From NCBI GenBank assembly GCA_963738205.1, contig CAVTVQ010000007.1, positions 1,302,001 through 1,366,000 of the forward strand: a stretch of DNA of 64,000 nucleotides. The letters are read 5' to 3'. Position numbers and translations under genes: made by a program. The DNA comes from DATFQE01 sp963738205. GTDB taxonomy: Bacteria; Actinomycetota; Thermoleophilia; Gaiellales; Gaiellaceae. The notes beneath the pieces were generated by a model that was not told the DNA's origin, made no database searches, and was given only the letters and a program-made list of their open reading frames with translations. Of this stretch, positions 1 to 7,968 are shown piece after piece. Position 1 is the first letter of the stretch. Every line of letters begins with the position of its first letter.

Positions 1-2
1 GC

Positions 3-1103
3 GATCCCCCGGCAGCGATCCACGGCCTCAGCGTGGTCGTCCGTGATTTCGTCGCGAAGCACGGTGCATTCGTCGAGGCCGAGGAGGTTTGCGTCCGGCT
101 CATCGAGGTTGGCGAGCGGGTCGGGTCGGTCGCGGCGAGGTCCTTCGGCCTGCTGTACCTGAGCCACGTCCAAGCGGCGCGCGGGCACCTCGATGCGGCG
201 CGTGAAAGCGTCAGCCGCGCGGGAAAGGCCATCGACCGCCTCGGGTCGGGGCACCGGCTCAAGGTGCACCGCAGGTTCGTCGAATTCATGCTCGGCCAGT
301 ACCTCGACGCCGACCTCGCGCGCTTCGCACGTATCGAAAGCGAGCGTGCCTTCGATCCTCGCACCCCTCCGTGGCTCACGCTCCTCCATGCCTCCGCCGC
401 CGCCTATGCACACGCGAGGTCCGGCGATGCGGCCGCGGCTCGCCGGTACCTCGGTTGGATCGTGCCCCCACTCGGGACCCTCGACTCGCGGACGATCAAC
501 CAGGGTGCGTCGGTCTTCTTCGCCGGCGCGGCAGCGTGGGAGCTCGGTGAGGCCGAGGACGCAGGTGAGCTCAGGCGCCTGGCCGTGGAGTTGATCGCCT
601 CCGACGCCTACGATCACGCGCCGGTCTCCAGCGAGCTCACGGCCGCCCGTATGGCTGCGTTGCTCGGGGATGTCGAGGAGGCCCGAATCTTCTTCGAACG
701 CGCTCGTGGGGTGCTCGACCGGCGAGGCACGCGACCGCTGCGAGCGATCGTCGACTACGACGACGCGATCGTCCTCCGTCCGCAGGACCCCGGGGCGGCG
801 GCGTTACTCCTCGAGAGCGCACGGGCCGAGTTCGCAGAGCTGGAGATGAGGGGCTGGCTGGATCGTGCCGACGCTCTGCTCCGGCCTTCGCGGGGTGTAC
901 GCCCCGGGGGGCTCACGCCGCGTGAGGCGGAGGTGCTCAGCCTGCTCGCGGGCGGTCGGACGAACAGGGAGATCGCGGCCGAGCTGGTGATTAGCGTGCA
1001 TACGGTCGAGCGGCACCTGGCGACGATCTACCGCAAGATCGGGGCGAGGAACCGGGTCGACGCGACCGCGTTCGCGCACACATCCGGCCTGGCGAATACA
1101 TAG
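3..1103 (+). CDS. LuxR-family transcriptional regulator, 5' truncated
   Basis: The frame is open to the left edge, so the N-terminus lies outside the window; the first in-window start (GTG at 33) is probably internal. About the last 60 residues form a LuxR helix-turn-helix, with LTPREAEVLSLLAGG followed by NREIAAELVISVHTVERH and a short tail. The preceding ~290 residues are Ala/Leu/Arg-rich helical repeats of the kind seen in the C-terminal half of large LAL/MalT-type regulators. By family, this would be a DNA-binding activator with an upstream sensor or ATPase part. The sequence cannot show whether a P-loop domain exists upstream. Nothing here identifies its target. The next gene starts 57 bases downstream with its own promoter-like box. 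Confidence 0.9.
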   Translation, partial: DPPAAIHGLSVVVRDFVAKHGAFVEAEEVCVRLIEVGERVGSVAARSFGLLYLSHVQAARGHLDAARESVSRAGKAIDRLGSGHRLKVHRRFVEFMLGQYLDADLARFARIESERAFDPRTPPWLTLLHASAAAYAHARSGDAAAARRYLGWIVPPLGTLDSRTINQGASVFFAGAAAWELGEAEDAGELRRLAVELIASDAYDHAPVSSELTAARMAALLGDVEEARIFFERARGVLDRRGTRPLRAIVDYDDAIVLRPQDPGAAALLLESARAEFAELEMRGWLDRADALLRPSRGVRPGGLTPREAEVLSLLAGGRTNREIAAELVISVHTVERHLATIYRKIGARNRVDATAFAHTSGLANT

Positions 1104-1148
1104 CGCGGGGTACAAGGTCTCGGGGATGCCGCGGCCTGAGCGCCGCAC

Positions 1149-1154
1149 TAGCTT
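1149..1154 (+). promoter_or_regulatory. -10 box of a probable leaderless promoter (TAGCTT)
   Basis: TAGCTT ends 6 bases before the ATG at 1161, so transcription would begin at or next to the start codon. There is no Shine-Dalgarno sequence. The arrangement recurs before many genes in this window. Confidence 0.5.
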
Positions 1155-1160
1155 CGGGTC

Positions 1161-1523
1161 ATGCACGCCTTCGTGGTCAGCTACTCCCTCCGAGGGGCTA
1201 CGCCGGGCGAGCACGCCGAGCTGTGTGAGCAACTCGCCCCGGCCGTTGCCGCCGTGCGCGGCCTCACCTCGACGACCTGGCTGACCAATACGGCGACCGG
1301 GCGCCACGGCGCCTTCTTCGTGTTCGAGACGAAGCCCGACTTCGACCGCTTCGTCGCCAGCGAGCTCTTCGGGACGATCAGCTCGCATCGCACGATCGAT
1401 GGCCTGACGGGGAGCGACTACTCGATCAGCGCCAGGCCGACCGCCGTGACACACGGGCCTGCCGTTCGCGCGGACATGGCCGAGACCGTTCCCGCACGAG
1501 CTATCAGAAGGAGAGACCCATGA
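1161..1523 (+). CDS. YdhR-like/antibiotic biosynthesis monooxygenase-fold protein
   Basis: A 120-residue protein whose first ~95 residues (MHAFVVSYSLRG, then GLTSTTWLTN, then GAFFVFETKPDFDRFVASEL) look like the ferredoxin-like dimeric alpha/beta-barrel of the YdhR putative monooxygenase family. The conserved pattern is an initial strand, a 'T-W-L' strand and a 'G-x-F-x-F' strand. The last ~25 residues are basic and seem unstructured. The substrate is unknown. Its stop overlaps the ATG of the next gene (ATGA at 1520-1523), so the two are probably co-translated. The fold assignment is by pattern only; a non-catalytic role is possible. Confidence 0.8.
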   Translation: MHAFVVSYSLRGATPGEHAELCEQLAPAVAAVRGLTSTTWLTNTATGRHGAFFVFETKPDFDRFVASELFGTISSHRTIDGLTGSDYSISARPTAVTHGPAVRADMAETVPARAIRRRDP

Positions 1524-2530
1524 ACCTGCTACGACCTCGTCGCGCTGCGCTCTTGACGGTGTTTGCGGCCGCGCTCGGCCTGCTCGCGTTGACGCCGCCG
1601 GCCCTTGCCGCCTTTCCCGGCAAGAACGGGCTCATCGTCTTCGGAGCCGGTACGGAAAGCGGCGTCCAGCTGTTCACAGTGCGCTCGAACGGGCGTGACC
1701 TGAAGCAGATCACGCAGGCCCCCGGATCAGCGGTACACCCGGATTGGGCACCCGACGGGCGGAGCATCGTCTACGAGCACGACTGGGACACCGAGAGCCA
1801 GTGCGCAACCGTCGACCGGATCGACCCCGACGGCGGCAACCGGGTGAGCCTGACCAGCGGCGTCGGCGGCTGCCAGGGCCAGCCCGCATTCATGCCCCGC
1901 GGCGCCGGCTTCGTCTACGAGCATTTCGACTTCGACACGTTCGACGACGCCGTCTGGGGCATGACCGCGAACGGCGGCAACCAGCACCGCATCATCGGGC
2001 CCTGGCCGAACGAGACCGGCTTCGCCACCGATCCGAATGTTTCGCCCGACGGCAGCACGCTCAGCTTCATCGGGTTCGACGGAGCCCTCTTCGGCCCGCC
2101 GCCGAACTTCGAGCCCGCGCAGGGTCTCTTCACCTCGGACCTCGCCGGGAACCATCTCACCCAGCTGCTGCCGTTCGACCTCGACCTGGCGGTCAAGCAC
2201 GACTGGGCACCGAACGGGGAGCGCATCGCCGTCACGACGAACGCCAACTTCCTCCATCCGGACCAGCCCACGAACATTGCGACGCTGCGGCCCGACGGGA
2301 GCGGCCTGCGCTTCCTGACGCACTACCCGGTCGGCGTCAACGCCTTCCTCGGCTCGTACTCACCCGACGGAAAGTACATCGTCTTCCGCCTCGAGGAGCA
2401 GGGGCGTTACGCGCTGATGAAGATGCGCAGCGACGGGAGTCACCTGCAGACGATCCTCGGACTCTCGAGCTTCCGGCCGCGTTTCATCGACTGGGGCGCT
2501 CGGCCGAAGGACCGTTCAGAGGACGATTGA
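1520..2530 (+). CDS. Secreted TolB/PD40-type beta-propeller protein
   Basis: 336 residues. An N-terminal signal peptide (basic MNLLRPRR, hydrophobic core to about residue 30, Ala-rich cleavage region) precedes repeated PD40/TolB-like blades. Motifs such as HPDWAPDGRSIVYE, NVSPDGSTLSFIG, HDWAPNGERIAV and SYSPDGKYIVFR recur roughly every 45-60 residues and correspond to propeller strands. The product is therefore an exported beta-propeller, probably a binding or scaffold domain. No catalytic domain is attached, unlike DPP-type peptidases. It is translationally coupled to the YdhR-like gene by a 4-base overlap. Function beyond the fold is unknown. Confidence 0.88.
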   Translation: MNLLRPRRAALLTVFAAALGLLALTPPALAAFPGKNGLIVFGAGTESGVQLFTVRSNGRDLKQITQAPGSAVHPDWAPDGRSIVYEHDWDTESQCATVDRIDPDGGNRVSLTSGVGGCQGQPAFMPRGAGFVYEHFDFDTFDDAVWGMTANGGNQHRIIGPWPNETGFATDPNVSPDGSTLSFIGFDGALFGPPPNFEPAQGLFTSDLAGNHLTQLLPFDLDLAVKHDWAPNGERIAVTTNANFLHPDQPTNIATLRPDGSGLRFLTHYPVGVNAFLGSYSPDGKYIVFRLEEQGRYALMKMRSDGSHLQTILGLSSFRPRFIDWGARPKDRSEDD

Positions 2531-2623
2531 CCGCGAACGAGACGGGGCCGGGCGCACGGCGGGGATCTGACCGTCGTGCGACCGGCCCTTGCGCCGCGTC
2601 CCGCGTTCGTGTTGGATCGGTCC

Positions 2624-2824
2624 ATGGGTTGGGACTTCTGGCTGAAGCTGATGGGCGGAGTGATCGTGGTCGGGCTCGCCGTCTGGCTCGTCCTGCTGCT
2701 GGTCGGCCAGGCCTTCGTCGCGTGGGGAGCGCTCGGCGGGATGCTCTTCTTCATCGGCGTGATCCTGCTGATCGCGTACATCTACGACAAGCGCCAGCAG
2801 GCCACCTGGCCCGACGAGCCCTAG
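2624..2824 (+). CDS. Small membrane protein, function unknown
   Basis: I start this at the ATG at 2624 (66 residues). A longer reading from GTG 2576 adds 16 residues of low-complexity Ala/Pro/Arg character. Two hydrophobic helices are clear: about residues 8-28 (GVIVVGLAVWLVLLLVGQ) and 31-50 (ALGGMLFFIGVILLIAY), then a short charged tail (YDKRQQATWPDEP). Small two-helix proteins like this are common in actinobacterial genomes and often lack an assigned role. It stands alone between the propeller gene and the convergent esterase. Confidence 0.6.
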   Translation: MGWDFWLKLMGGVIVVGLAVWLVLLLVGQAFVAWGALGGMLFFIGVILLIAYIYDKRQQATWPDEP

Positions 2825-2828
2825 GGCC

Positions 2829-3629
2829 CTACCGCAGGAGCCCGAGAAAGCGCAGGGCATCGGGCACCTGCGTGCGCATCTGCTGCGAGTGCAGCCAGTG
2901 GCCGGTCACGGCCTTGACCGGGCCTTTCGGCTTCAGTTTCTTGAGCTGCTCGTAGAAGTGCCCGGACTGATGGACCTGGTCGAGCACGATCTGGTCGGCG
3001 AGGCTCCACCACAGCTGCAGCGGAACGCCTGACTTCGCCACTTGCTGGAGCCAGTGTGTCGGACTGCGCAACACGTAGCCGGTCGGGTTGGTCTTCGGGG
3101 TTCCGCCGATCTCGAGGCGTGCGAGCGCCTGGAGCCCGCGCGTTTTCGGGCTGAGGGCGAAGTCGCCGTAGCGCCGGTGGAGGTTGGTGACCGAGTCCAT
3201 CGCCACCGCGCCCGCCAGAACCTGTGGGTACTGCCCGAGCAGGAGCAGCGTCTCCTGGCCGCCCATGCTGCCGCCGAGCGCGTAGACGCGGTTCATGTCG
3301 AACCGGATCCAGGGGAGCCCGGCCTTCGCGATGCCGGGCATCCGGGCGAGGTCGGAGATCTGCCCCTGGTACCCCCAGGAGTGCAGCGGCAGCCGACGTC
3401 CCATGCCGCCGGGGCAGATGACGGCGAAGTTGCCGCGCCCGGGTAGGTCGCCCCAGAGCTTGGCGTTTCCCGCGGCGCGCACTCCGCGGCCGTGCGGCGA
3501 GATCACCACCGGCAGCGGCGGCGGTGGATTCCGCGGGCCGTACTGGGCGGGGAGCAGCACGATCGCCGGCCTCGGCATGCGGTTGTGAGCCCGGTAGCGG
3601 AACGTCCAGCGCTTGGTGCCGTCGCTCAT
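2829..3629 (-). CDS. Alpha/beta-hydrolase, esterase-like
   Basis: 266 residues from the ATG at 3629; a GTG at 3680 would add 17 arginine/serine-rich residues. It has the alpha/beta-hydrolase layout: a strand and oxyanion-hole region (LPVVISPHGRG), a nucleophile elbow GGSMGG with the catalytic serine near residue 130, and a late LAD segment and GHW histidine near the end (TGHWLH). It resembles the prolyl-oligopeptidase/esterase PHB-depolymerase-like group. No signal peptide is visible, so it is probably cytoplasmic. A TATCTT box lies 7 bases upstream of this ATG, which supports the shorter start. Substrate unknown. Confidence 0.85.
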   Translation of the reverse strand: MSDGTKRWTFRYRAHNRMPRPAIVLLPAQYGPRNPPPPLPVVISPHGRGVRAAGNAKLWGDLPGRGNFAVICPGGMGRRLPLHSWGYQGQISDLARMPGIAKAGLPWIRFDMNRVYALGGSMGGQETLLLLGQYPQVLAGAVAMDSVTNLHRRYGDFALSPKTRGLQALARLEIGGTPKTNPTGYVLRSPTHWLQQVAKSGVPLQLWWSLADQIVLDQVHQSGHFYEQLKKLKPKGPVKAVTGHWLHSQQMRTQVPDALRFLGLLR

Positions 3630-3636
3630 GGTGAGC

Positions 3637-3642
3637 AAGATA
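3637..3642 (-). promoter_or_regulatory. -10 box of a probable leaderless promoter (TATCTT)
   Basis: On the minus strand TATCTT ends 7 bases before the esterase ATG at 3629. It is one reason for preferring that start over the GTG at 3680. Confidence 0.45.
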
Positions 3643-3674
3643 CGCCCAGACCGTCGTCCAGAGGAGGAAACCCG

Positions 3675-4289
3675 ATGCAATCCGCCGCCGTTCGTCTGTC
3701 CCTCGTCGCCGCCGGGATCCTGGTCGGCGTGCTGCTCGCAGCCGCCACCGGCTCGGGCGCCGACCAGGCCCGACCGACCGCCAAGACTGGGCAGGTCGCG
3801 AAGAAGCCGTTGCGCGGCCCGCGCGGCCCGCGCGGGCTCCGTGGCTTCCGAGGCCCACGGGGCTTCACCGGACCGATGGGGCCGGCGGGAGCGGCGGGCG
3901 CTACCGGCCCGTCAGGCGCGACGAAGGTGCTCTACCGCGGGGCTGCGGACTCGACCGCCCTGCAGACGTTCTTCACCGGCACGGGCTTCGTGCTCGAGGC
4001 GGCCTGCAATCCGTTCCAGGCGCACATTCGATCGACCGCGAACGACGGCCAGCTCGTCCTCTCGGGACTCGACCACCGGGCGACGATCACGCCGTTCTTC
4101 GTCACCGATCCGGACTTCGACGCAGGCGACGTCGTCAGCCTCTACCCGGGCCTGAGCAAGAGCGAGGTGGCGGGGACGATGGTCTTGACCACGCCGTCCG
4201 CGGCGGTCGCGACGCTCGTCTACGCGGTCGAGTTCGACTCGGTCGTCGGCTCCTGCGTGGTCAGTGGCACCATCTCGCCGGCACCGTGA
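3675..4289 (+). CDS. Secreted collagen-like protein
   Basis: 204 residues from the ATG at 3675, which has a strong ribosome-binding site (GAGGAGGAAA) just upstream. Residues 1-30 are a signal peptide. About residues 47-82 hold roughly eleven uninterrupted Gly-X-Y triplets, first Arg-rich (GPRGPRGLRGFRGPRG) and then neutral (GPMGPAGAAGATGPSG). The C-terminal ~120 residues are a beta-rich globular part with two cysteines (AACNPF and GSCVV), likely the trimerisation or head domain. Short bacterial collagens of this kind form extracellular triple helices. The stop overlaps the GTG of the Rieske oxygenase gene, an odd partner. Confidence 0.85.
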   Translation: MQSAAVRLSLVAAGILVGVLLAAATGSGADQARPTAKTGQVAKKPLRGPRGPRGLRGFRGPRGFTGPMGPAGAAGATGPSGATKVLYRGAADSTALQTFFTGTGFVLEAACNPFQAHIRSTANDGQLVLSGLDHRATITPFFVTDPDFDAGDVVSLYPGLSKSEVAGTMVLTTPSAAVATLVYAVEFDSVVGSCVVSGTISPAP

Positions 4290-5296
4290 GACCTGCCGAG
4301 ACCCTGCCTTCCGAGTGGTACGTCGAGCCCGGGCTGCACGAGCGCGAGCTGGAGCTCGTCTTCGACCGGACCTGGCAGTACGCCGGCCCGGCCGAGCTCG
4401 TCGCCGAGCCGTGCACGTTCCTGACTACCCGCGCAGGGCGCGTGCCGATCGTCGTCACCCGGGACGAGGACGGAGAGCTGAATGCGTTCGTCAACGTCTG
4501 CCGGCACCGGGGAGCAGAGGTCGCCCGCGACCGCAACGGGAGGCGCAAGTCGCTTCAGTGCCACTACCACGCCTGGACCTACGGCCTCGACGGCCGTCTG
4601 CGAGCGGCGCCGAGCACCAAGGGCCTGGACCTCGACGACGTGGCGCTGCCGCGCGTGGCGGTGGCCACCTGGGGTCCGCTCGTCTTCGTCAACCCTGATG
4701 CGGAGGCGGGCCCGCTCGACGACGCAATCGGCGAGCTCCCCACGATCGTGACGGAGAGCGGGCTTCCGTTCGACCGGATCCGCCCGCGACGGAGCACGAG
4801 CTACGAGATCGAGGCGAACTGGAAGCTCGTCGTCGACAACTACCTCGAGTGCTACCACTGCCCGGTCGCGCACCCGGGGTTCAGCAAGGCCTTCGACGTC
4901 GACGACTACACGCTGACCGAGTACCCCACGTTCTCCGTCCAGCGCACGCCCGGCCGCGAAGCGGGCGAGGGGCTGTACGCGTACCTGTGGCCGAACTTCA
5001 CGCTCAATCTCTATCCCGGCCCCGGGAACGTCTCCGTGAACCTGTTCGTCCCGCTCGGCACCGGCCGCACGCTGGCGCTGTACGAGTACTTCCTGGCCGA
5101 CGAGGTCTCGGACGACGAGGCCGACGAGTTCGTGGCCTTCGTCGACCAGGTGCAGCGCGAGGACACGGTGCTCTGCGAGTCCGTCCAGTGCGGCCTACGG
5201 TCGGGGCGGCTCGACCGGGGACTGCTGGTGCCCGGGCGTGAGGACGGGCTACGGCACTTTCAAAACCTGGTGCGGCGAGCCCTGCAAACAAGCTGA
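4286..5296 (+). CDS. Rieske non-heme iron oxygenase, alpha subunit
   Basis: 336 residues with both cofactor sites intact. The Rieske [2Fe-2S] ligands are Cys72/His74 (CRHRG) and Cys92/His95 (CHYHAW). The catalytic mononuclear iron site is in DNYLECYHCPVAHP (His191 and His196, with Asp184 as the bridging aspartate). The family includes ring-hydroxylating dioxygenases and choline/carnitine-type monooxygenases; at this length, and with no beta subunit next door, a homo-oligomeric monooxygenase is plausible. No ferredoxin or reductase gene is adjacent, so electron transfer must be supplied from elsewhere. It starts on a GTG overlapping the collagen-like stop. Substrate unknown. Confidence 0.92.
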   Translation: MRPAETLPSEWYVEPGLHERELELVFDRTWQYAGPAELVAEPCTFLTTRAGRVPIVVTRDEDGELNAFVNVCRHRGAEVARDRNGRRKSLQCHYHAWTYGLDGRLRAAPSTKGLDLDDVALPRVAVATWGPLVFVNPDAEAGPLDDAIGELPTIVTESGLPFDRIRPRRSTSYEIEANWKLVVDNYLECYHCPVAHPGFSKAFDVDDYTLTEYPTFSVQRTPGREAGEGLYAYLWPNFTLNLYPGPGNVSVNLFVPLGTGRTLALYEYFLADEVSDDEADEFVAFVDQVQREDTVLCESVQCGLRSGRLDRGLLVPGREDGLRHFQNLVRRALQTS

Positions 5297-5338
5297 GCGC
5301 GGTCCGCGGCGGCGGTCCGGATGCCTTAAGGGCCGGAT

Positions 5339-5356
5339 TTGTTGCAAGTGCGACAA
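5339..5356. promoter_or_regulatory. 18-bp imperfect palindrome upstream of the repeat-protein gene
   Basis: TTGTTGCAAGTGCGACAA has arms TTGTTGC and GCGACAA (6 of 7 complementary) around a 4-base centre. It lies about 90 bases before the ATG at 5443 in the 146-base gap after the Rieske gene. It could be an operator, but no regulator is linked to it. Confidence 0.3.
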
Positions 5357-5442
5357 CTTGTGGGAAGATGAATGCCGATCGGCGCGTCTTGAGAAGTGGT
5401 AGGCGGCGCCAACTCCGGCGTTGCATGACGAGAGGAGTGCCA

Positions 5443-6459
5443 ATGCAAGAGCTGAGTGCACGAGCAGCGCTCGTGCCCGCGCCGGACGTGAGCGATGGTC
5501 TCACCACGGCGGTGTCCCGTGAGGAGGTGGCCGCCGCGCTCGGCGCAGCGGATGGGCCGCCGGACCTGATCCTGGACGTCACGCGCTTCTCGAACGGCGA
5601 CGCCGCTGAGACGCGCAACCTCGTGGTGGCCTGGGAGAGAGGGGATCTCGAGGAGCTCCTGCGCCAGAGCGAGGGCGACCAGATCGTCCTCACCTTCGAT
5701 CGAGAGGCGATCCGGCAGGCGATGGAGGCCGACGTCGAGGCGCACGGGATCCGCGAGAAAGTCCTCGTGCTCGCAGTCGCCGCCATGGCGGCAACCGGCG
5801 CAGCGGCCAGCGCCTCTGCTCAGGTCAACCCCGACGACCGCGCGGTCTCGAAGGCGACCAGCGTCGGCCAGGTCGAGATCCCGTATCTCAGCCATGGCAC
5901 GTTGACGCCGGAGGCTGCGGCGTCCGAGGCTGTCCCGGCCGAGATCCCGTATCTCAGCCACGGCACGTTGACGCCGGAGGCTGCGGCGGCTGGTGCGTCG
6001 GGAAGCCCTGATGATCGGGCGGTGTCGATGGCGGCTCCGGACGCGGGTGCGGTGTCTGAGGCTGTCTCGGCGGAGATCCCGTATCTCAGCCATGGCACGT
6101 TGACGCCGGAGGCTGCGGCGGCTGGTGCGTCGGGAAGCCCTGATGATCGGGCGGTGTCGATGGCGGCTCCGGACGCGGGTGCGGTGTCTGAGGCTGTCTC
6201 GGCGGAGATCCCGTATCTCAGCCATGGCACGCTGACGCCGGAGGCTGCGGCGGCTGGTGCGTCGGGGAGCCCTGATGATCGGGCGGTGTCGATGGCCGCA
6301 CCGGCCCCTGCCGACGTGGCAGCGGCGGCGGACAGCGGTATCTCGATCTCCGCGCCGGACGCGGCTACGACGGCGGGCCTCGGCGCCGCGCTCGCCATTG
6401 CCATCACCGGAGCAGCGTTCGTCGTCGCCGGCCGACGGCGAATGACCCCGGCCTCGTAA
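5443..6459 (+). CDS. Membrane protein with tandem 44-residue IPYLSHG repeats
   Basis: 338 residues from the ATG at 5443, chosen for its ribosome-binding site (AGAGGAG); the upstream ATG at 5368 adds a basic stretch. Residues 1-~105 are soluble and acidic. About 108-128 is a hydrophobic Ala-rich segment ending ASASAQ, like an internal signal or membrane anchor. A Pro/Ala/Asp-rich region follows with four copies of EIPYLSHGTLTPEA. The last three copies are spaced exactly 132 bases apart. Near residues 310-330 a second hydrophobic helix (LGAALAIAITGAAFVVAG) is followed by RRR, a stop-transfer-like end. I do not recognise the family. The layout suggests a repeat region displayed outside the cell between two anchors. 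Confidence 0.75.
   Translation: MQELSARAALVPAPDVSDGLTTAVSREEVAAALGAADGPPDLILDVTRFSNGDAAETRNLVVAWERGDLEELLRQSEGDQIVLTFDREAIRQAMEADVEAHGIREKVLVLAVAAMAATGAAASASAQVNPDDRAVSKATSVGQVEIPYLSHGTLTPEAAASEAVPAEIPYLSHGTLTPEAAAAGASGSPDDRAVSMAAPDAGAVSEAVSAEIPYLSHGTLTPEAAAAGASGSPDDRAVSMAAPDAGAVSEAVSAEIPYLSHGTLTPEAAAAGASGSPDDRAVSMAAPAPADVAAAADSGISISAPDAATTAGLGAALAIAITGAAFVVAGRRRMTPAS
5992..6306 (+). repeat. 132-bp tandem repeats inside the IPYLSHG protein gene
   Basis: 5992-6123 and 6124-6255 differ at one base (TTG versus CTG). A third, partial copy runs from 6256 to about 6306. An earlier, shorter and more diverged copy with 66-bp spacing sits at 5875-5940. Repeats are in frame (44 codons), so copy number can change without breaking the gene. 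Confidence 0.9.
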
Positions 6460-6465
6460 GTGTGG

Positions 6466-6505
6466 CTCGTGGAGCGCCGCCGGATTCCCGGCGGTGCTCC
6501 ACGAG
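6466..6505. terminator. Strong bidirectional hairpin between convergent genes
   Basis: A near-perfect 18-bp stem with an ATTC loop: outer arm CTCGTGGAGC with GCTCCACGAG, one G.U-type pair, inner CCGCCGG with CCGGCGG. It lies exactly between the repeat-protein stop (6459) and the end of the convergent gene (6519). There is no T-run on either side, so it is either a GC-type actinobacterial terminator or an RNA-end stabiliser. Confidence 0.7.
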
Positions 6506-6518
6506 AGTCACGTGCGGC

Positions 6519-6992
6519 TCAGGACAGCTGAATCGCCGTCCAGGTGAAGGCGGCGGTCGTCCGCAGGCCCTGCAGGGCGTTGGGCGCGGCGGGGCTGAGG
6601 GACACCGAGAACTCGAACGTTCGCGCTTGTCCGGCCTTGATCCCGCCTAGCTTGACCAATCGCAGGCCGGCGAGCGTCCCCGAGTAGACCACTCGCTTCC
6701 TGCCGCGCCTGCGCTCGCGCACGGTGAGGCGGAGGTGACGCGCGAGCGGCTTGCTCCCGCGAACCAGGCCTCTCAGCCTGAAGCTGCCGGCGGGCGTGCC
6801 CCTGTTGGTGATCGTCACCACCCCCGACCGTCGGTTGCCCGGGGCGAGTCGGCGCCCAGTCAGGATCGCGCCGCGTCTCGAGGAGATCAGTCGAGGTCCG
6901 CGACGGGTCAGTTCGGCCGTGTCGCCCGCTCCGGCGAGCGGAACGTAGGCGGCGAGTGCAAGCAGGACGACGACGGCGATCCGGAGCGGCAT
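6519..6992 (-). CDS. Secreted protein, TasA/camelysin-like features, function unknown
   Basis: 157 residues with a clean signal peptide (MPLRIAVVVLLALAAYVPLAGAG). The mature part is Arg/Gly/Leu-rich and beta-strand-like, with VVTITNRGTPAGSFRLRG and a C-terminal SPAAPNALQGLRTTAAFTWTAIQ. That ending recalls secreted TasA/camelysin-like or spore-coat-type small proteins, where a strand containing 'F-x-W-x-A-x-Q' closes a jelly-roll; the resemblance is weak. It follows the sugar permease gene on the same strand after a 58-base gap and converges on the repeat-protein gene. The substrate or partner is unknown. Confidence 0.7.
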   Translation of the reverse strand: MPLRIAVVVLLALAAYVPLAGAGDTAELTRRGPRLISSRRGAILTGRRLAPGNRRSGVVTITNRGTPAGSFRLRGLVRGSKPLARHLRLTVRERRRGRKRVVYSGTLAGLRLVKLGGIKAGQARTFEFSVSLSPAAPNALQGLRTTAAFTWTAIQLS

Positions 6993-7050
6993 CGCCAGGA
7001 GAGTCGGCCGCCGGCGGGCCGATCCGCTCCCTCGATCAAGGCTCAGGGTG

Positions 7051-7968
7051 TTACTTGACCGAGCCGGCGAGCAGGCCCTGCACGAAGAAGCGCTGCAGGC
7101 TGAAGAAAACCAGCAGCGGCAGCGCCATCAGCACGAAGGAGCCTGCGGAGAGCAGGTGCCACTCGACCCCGTAAGTCGTCTGCACCTGGCTGATGCGCAC
7201 GGTCAGCGGCAGCAGGCTCGGCTCCTGGACGAACACCAGCGCCATCAGCAGGTCGTTCCAGACCCAGAGGAACTGGAAGATCGCGAACGACGCCAGGGCG
7301 GGCACGGAGAGGGGGATCACGACCTTCCAGAAGATCTTGAAGTTGGAGGCGCCGTCGACCCTCGCGGCCTCGATCAGGTCGCGAGGCAACGTGATGAAGA
7401 AGTTGCGCAACAGGAAGATGCAGAATGGCAGCGCGAAGGCCGCGTGCGCGAGCCAGATGCCGGCGAACGAGCCGGTGATCAGCGTCTCGTCGGCGAAGAC
7501 GTTCGCGCCGATCCACTGGAAGAGCTTCAGCATCGGCACGAGCGACATCTGGATCGGCACGACCATCAGCGCGACGATCGCGAGGAAGATCGTGTCCCGG
7601 AACGGGAACTTGATCCACGAGAAGGCGTAGGCGGCCAGTCCGCCGAGGAAGAGCGGTATCAGCGTTGCCGGGACGGCGATGAAGAGGCTGTTGAAGAAGC
7701 TCGAGCCCATGTCGGCGCCCGAGAGCACCTGGCGGTAGTTGTCGATCGTGAAGTTGAGCGTCGAGAAGGTCTCCCACCAGCCGCTGTTCGCGATGTCGCC
7801 GCTGGGGCGGAACGAGGTGATCAGCAGGCCGACCGACGGGACCAGCCAGATGATCGCGACGGCGACCAGCGCGATGTGCACCGGCGTGCGCGAGATGAAC
7901 CCGACGAGCCGCCCTGCGAGCGTCGAGGACTTGGGCGGGACGAGCTCGGCAGCAGCCTCGGTGCTCAT
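7051..7968 (-). CDS. Carbohydrate ABC transporter permease (MalG type)
   Basis: 305 residues with about six membrane helices and the cytoplasmic EAA loop (EAARVDGASNFKIFWKVV) that docks onto the ATPase. The family is the inner-membrane MalG/LacG-type permease (CUT1), which pairs with a MalF-type partner. The N-terminus starts MSTEAAAELVPPKS, then a first helix near residues 30-52. Its ATG overlaps the stop of the upstream permease (7965-7968), so the pair is co-translated. The order ATPase, binding protein, permease, permease makes a complete importer. The sugar is not deducible from sequence. Confidence 0.95.
   Translation of the reverse strand: MSTEAAAELVPPKSSTLAGRLVGFISRTPVHIALVAVAIIWLVPSVGLLITSFRPSGDIANSGWWETFSTLNFTIDNYRQVLSGADMGSSFFNSLFIAVPATLIPLFLGGLAAYAFSWIKFPFRDTIFLAIVALMVVPIQMSLVPMLKLFQWIGANVFADETLITGSFAGIWLAHAAFALPFCIFLLRNFFITLPRDLIEAARVDGASNFKIFWKVVIPLSVPALASFAIFQFLWVWNDLLMALVFVQEPSLLPLTVRISQVQTTYGVEWHLLSAGSFVLMALPLLVFFSLQRFFVQGLLAGSVK

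Noticed and set aside
5992..6306. Could the repeats be a CRISPR array?
   Set aside because: 132-bp units with no spacers, in frame and coding; only about three copies.
5820..6407. Minus-strand frame across the 132-bp repeats
   Set aside because: The repeats keep several frames open; the plus strand has the ribosome-binding site and membrane segments.
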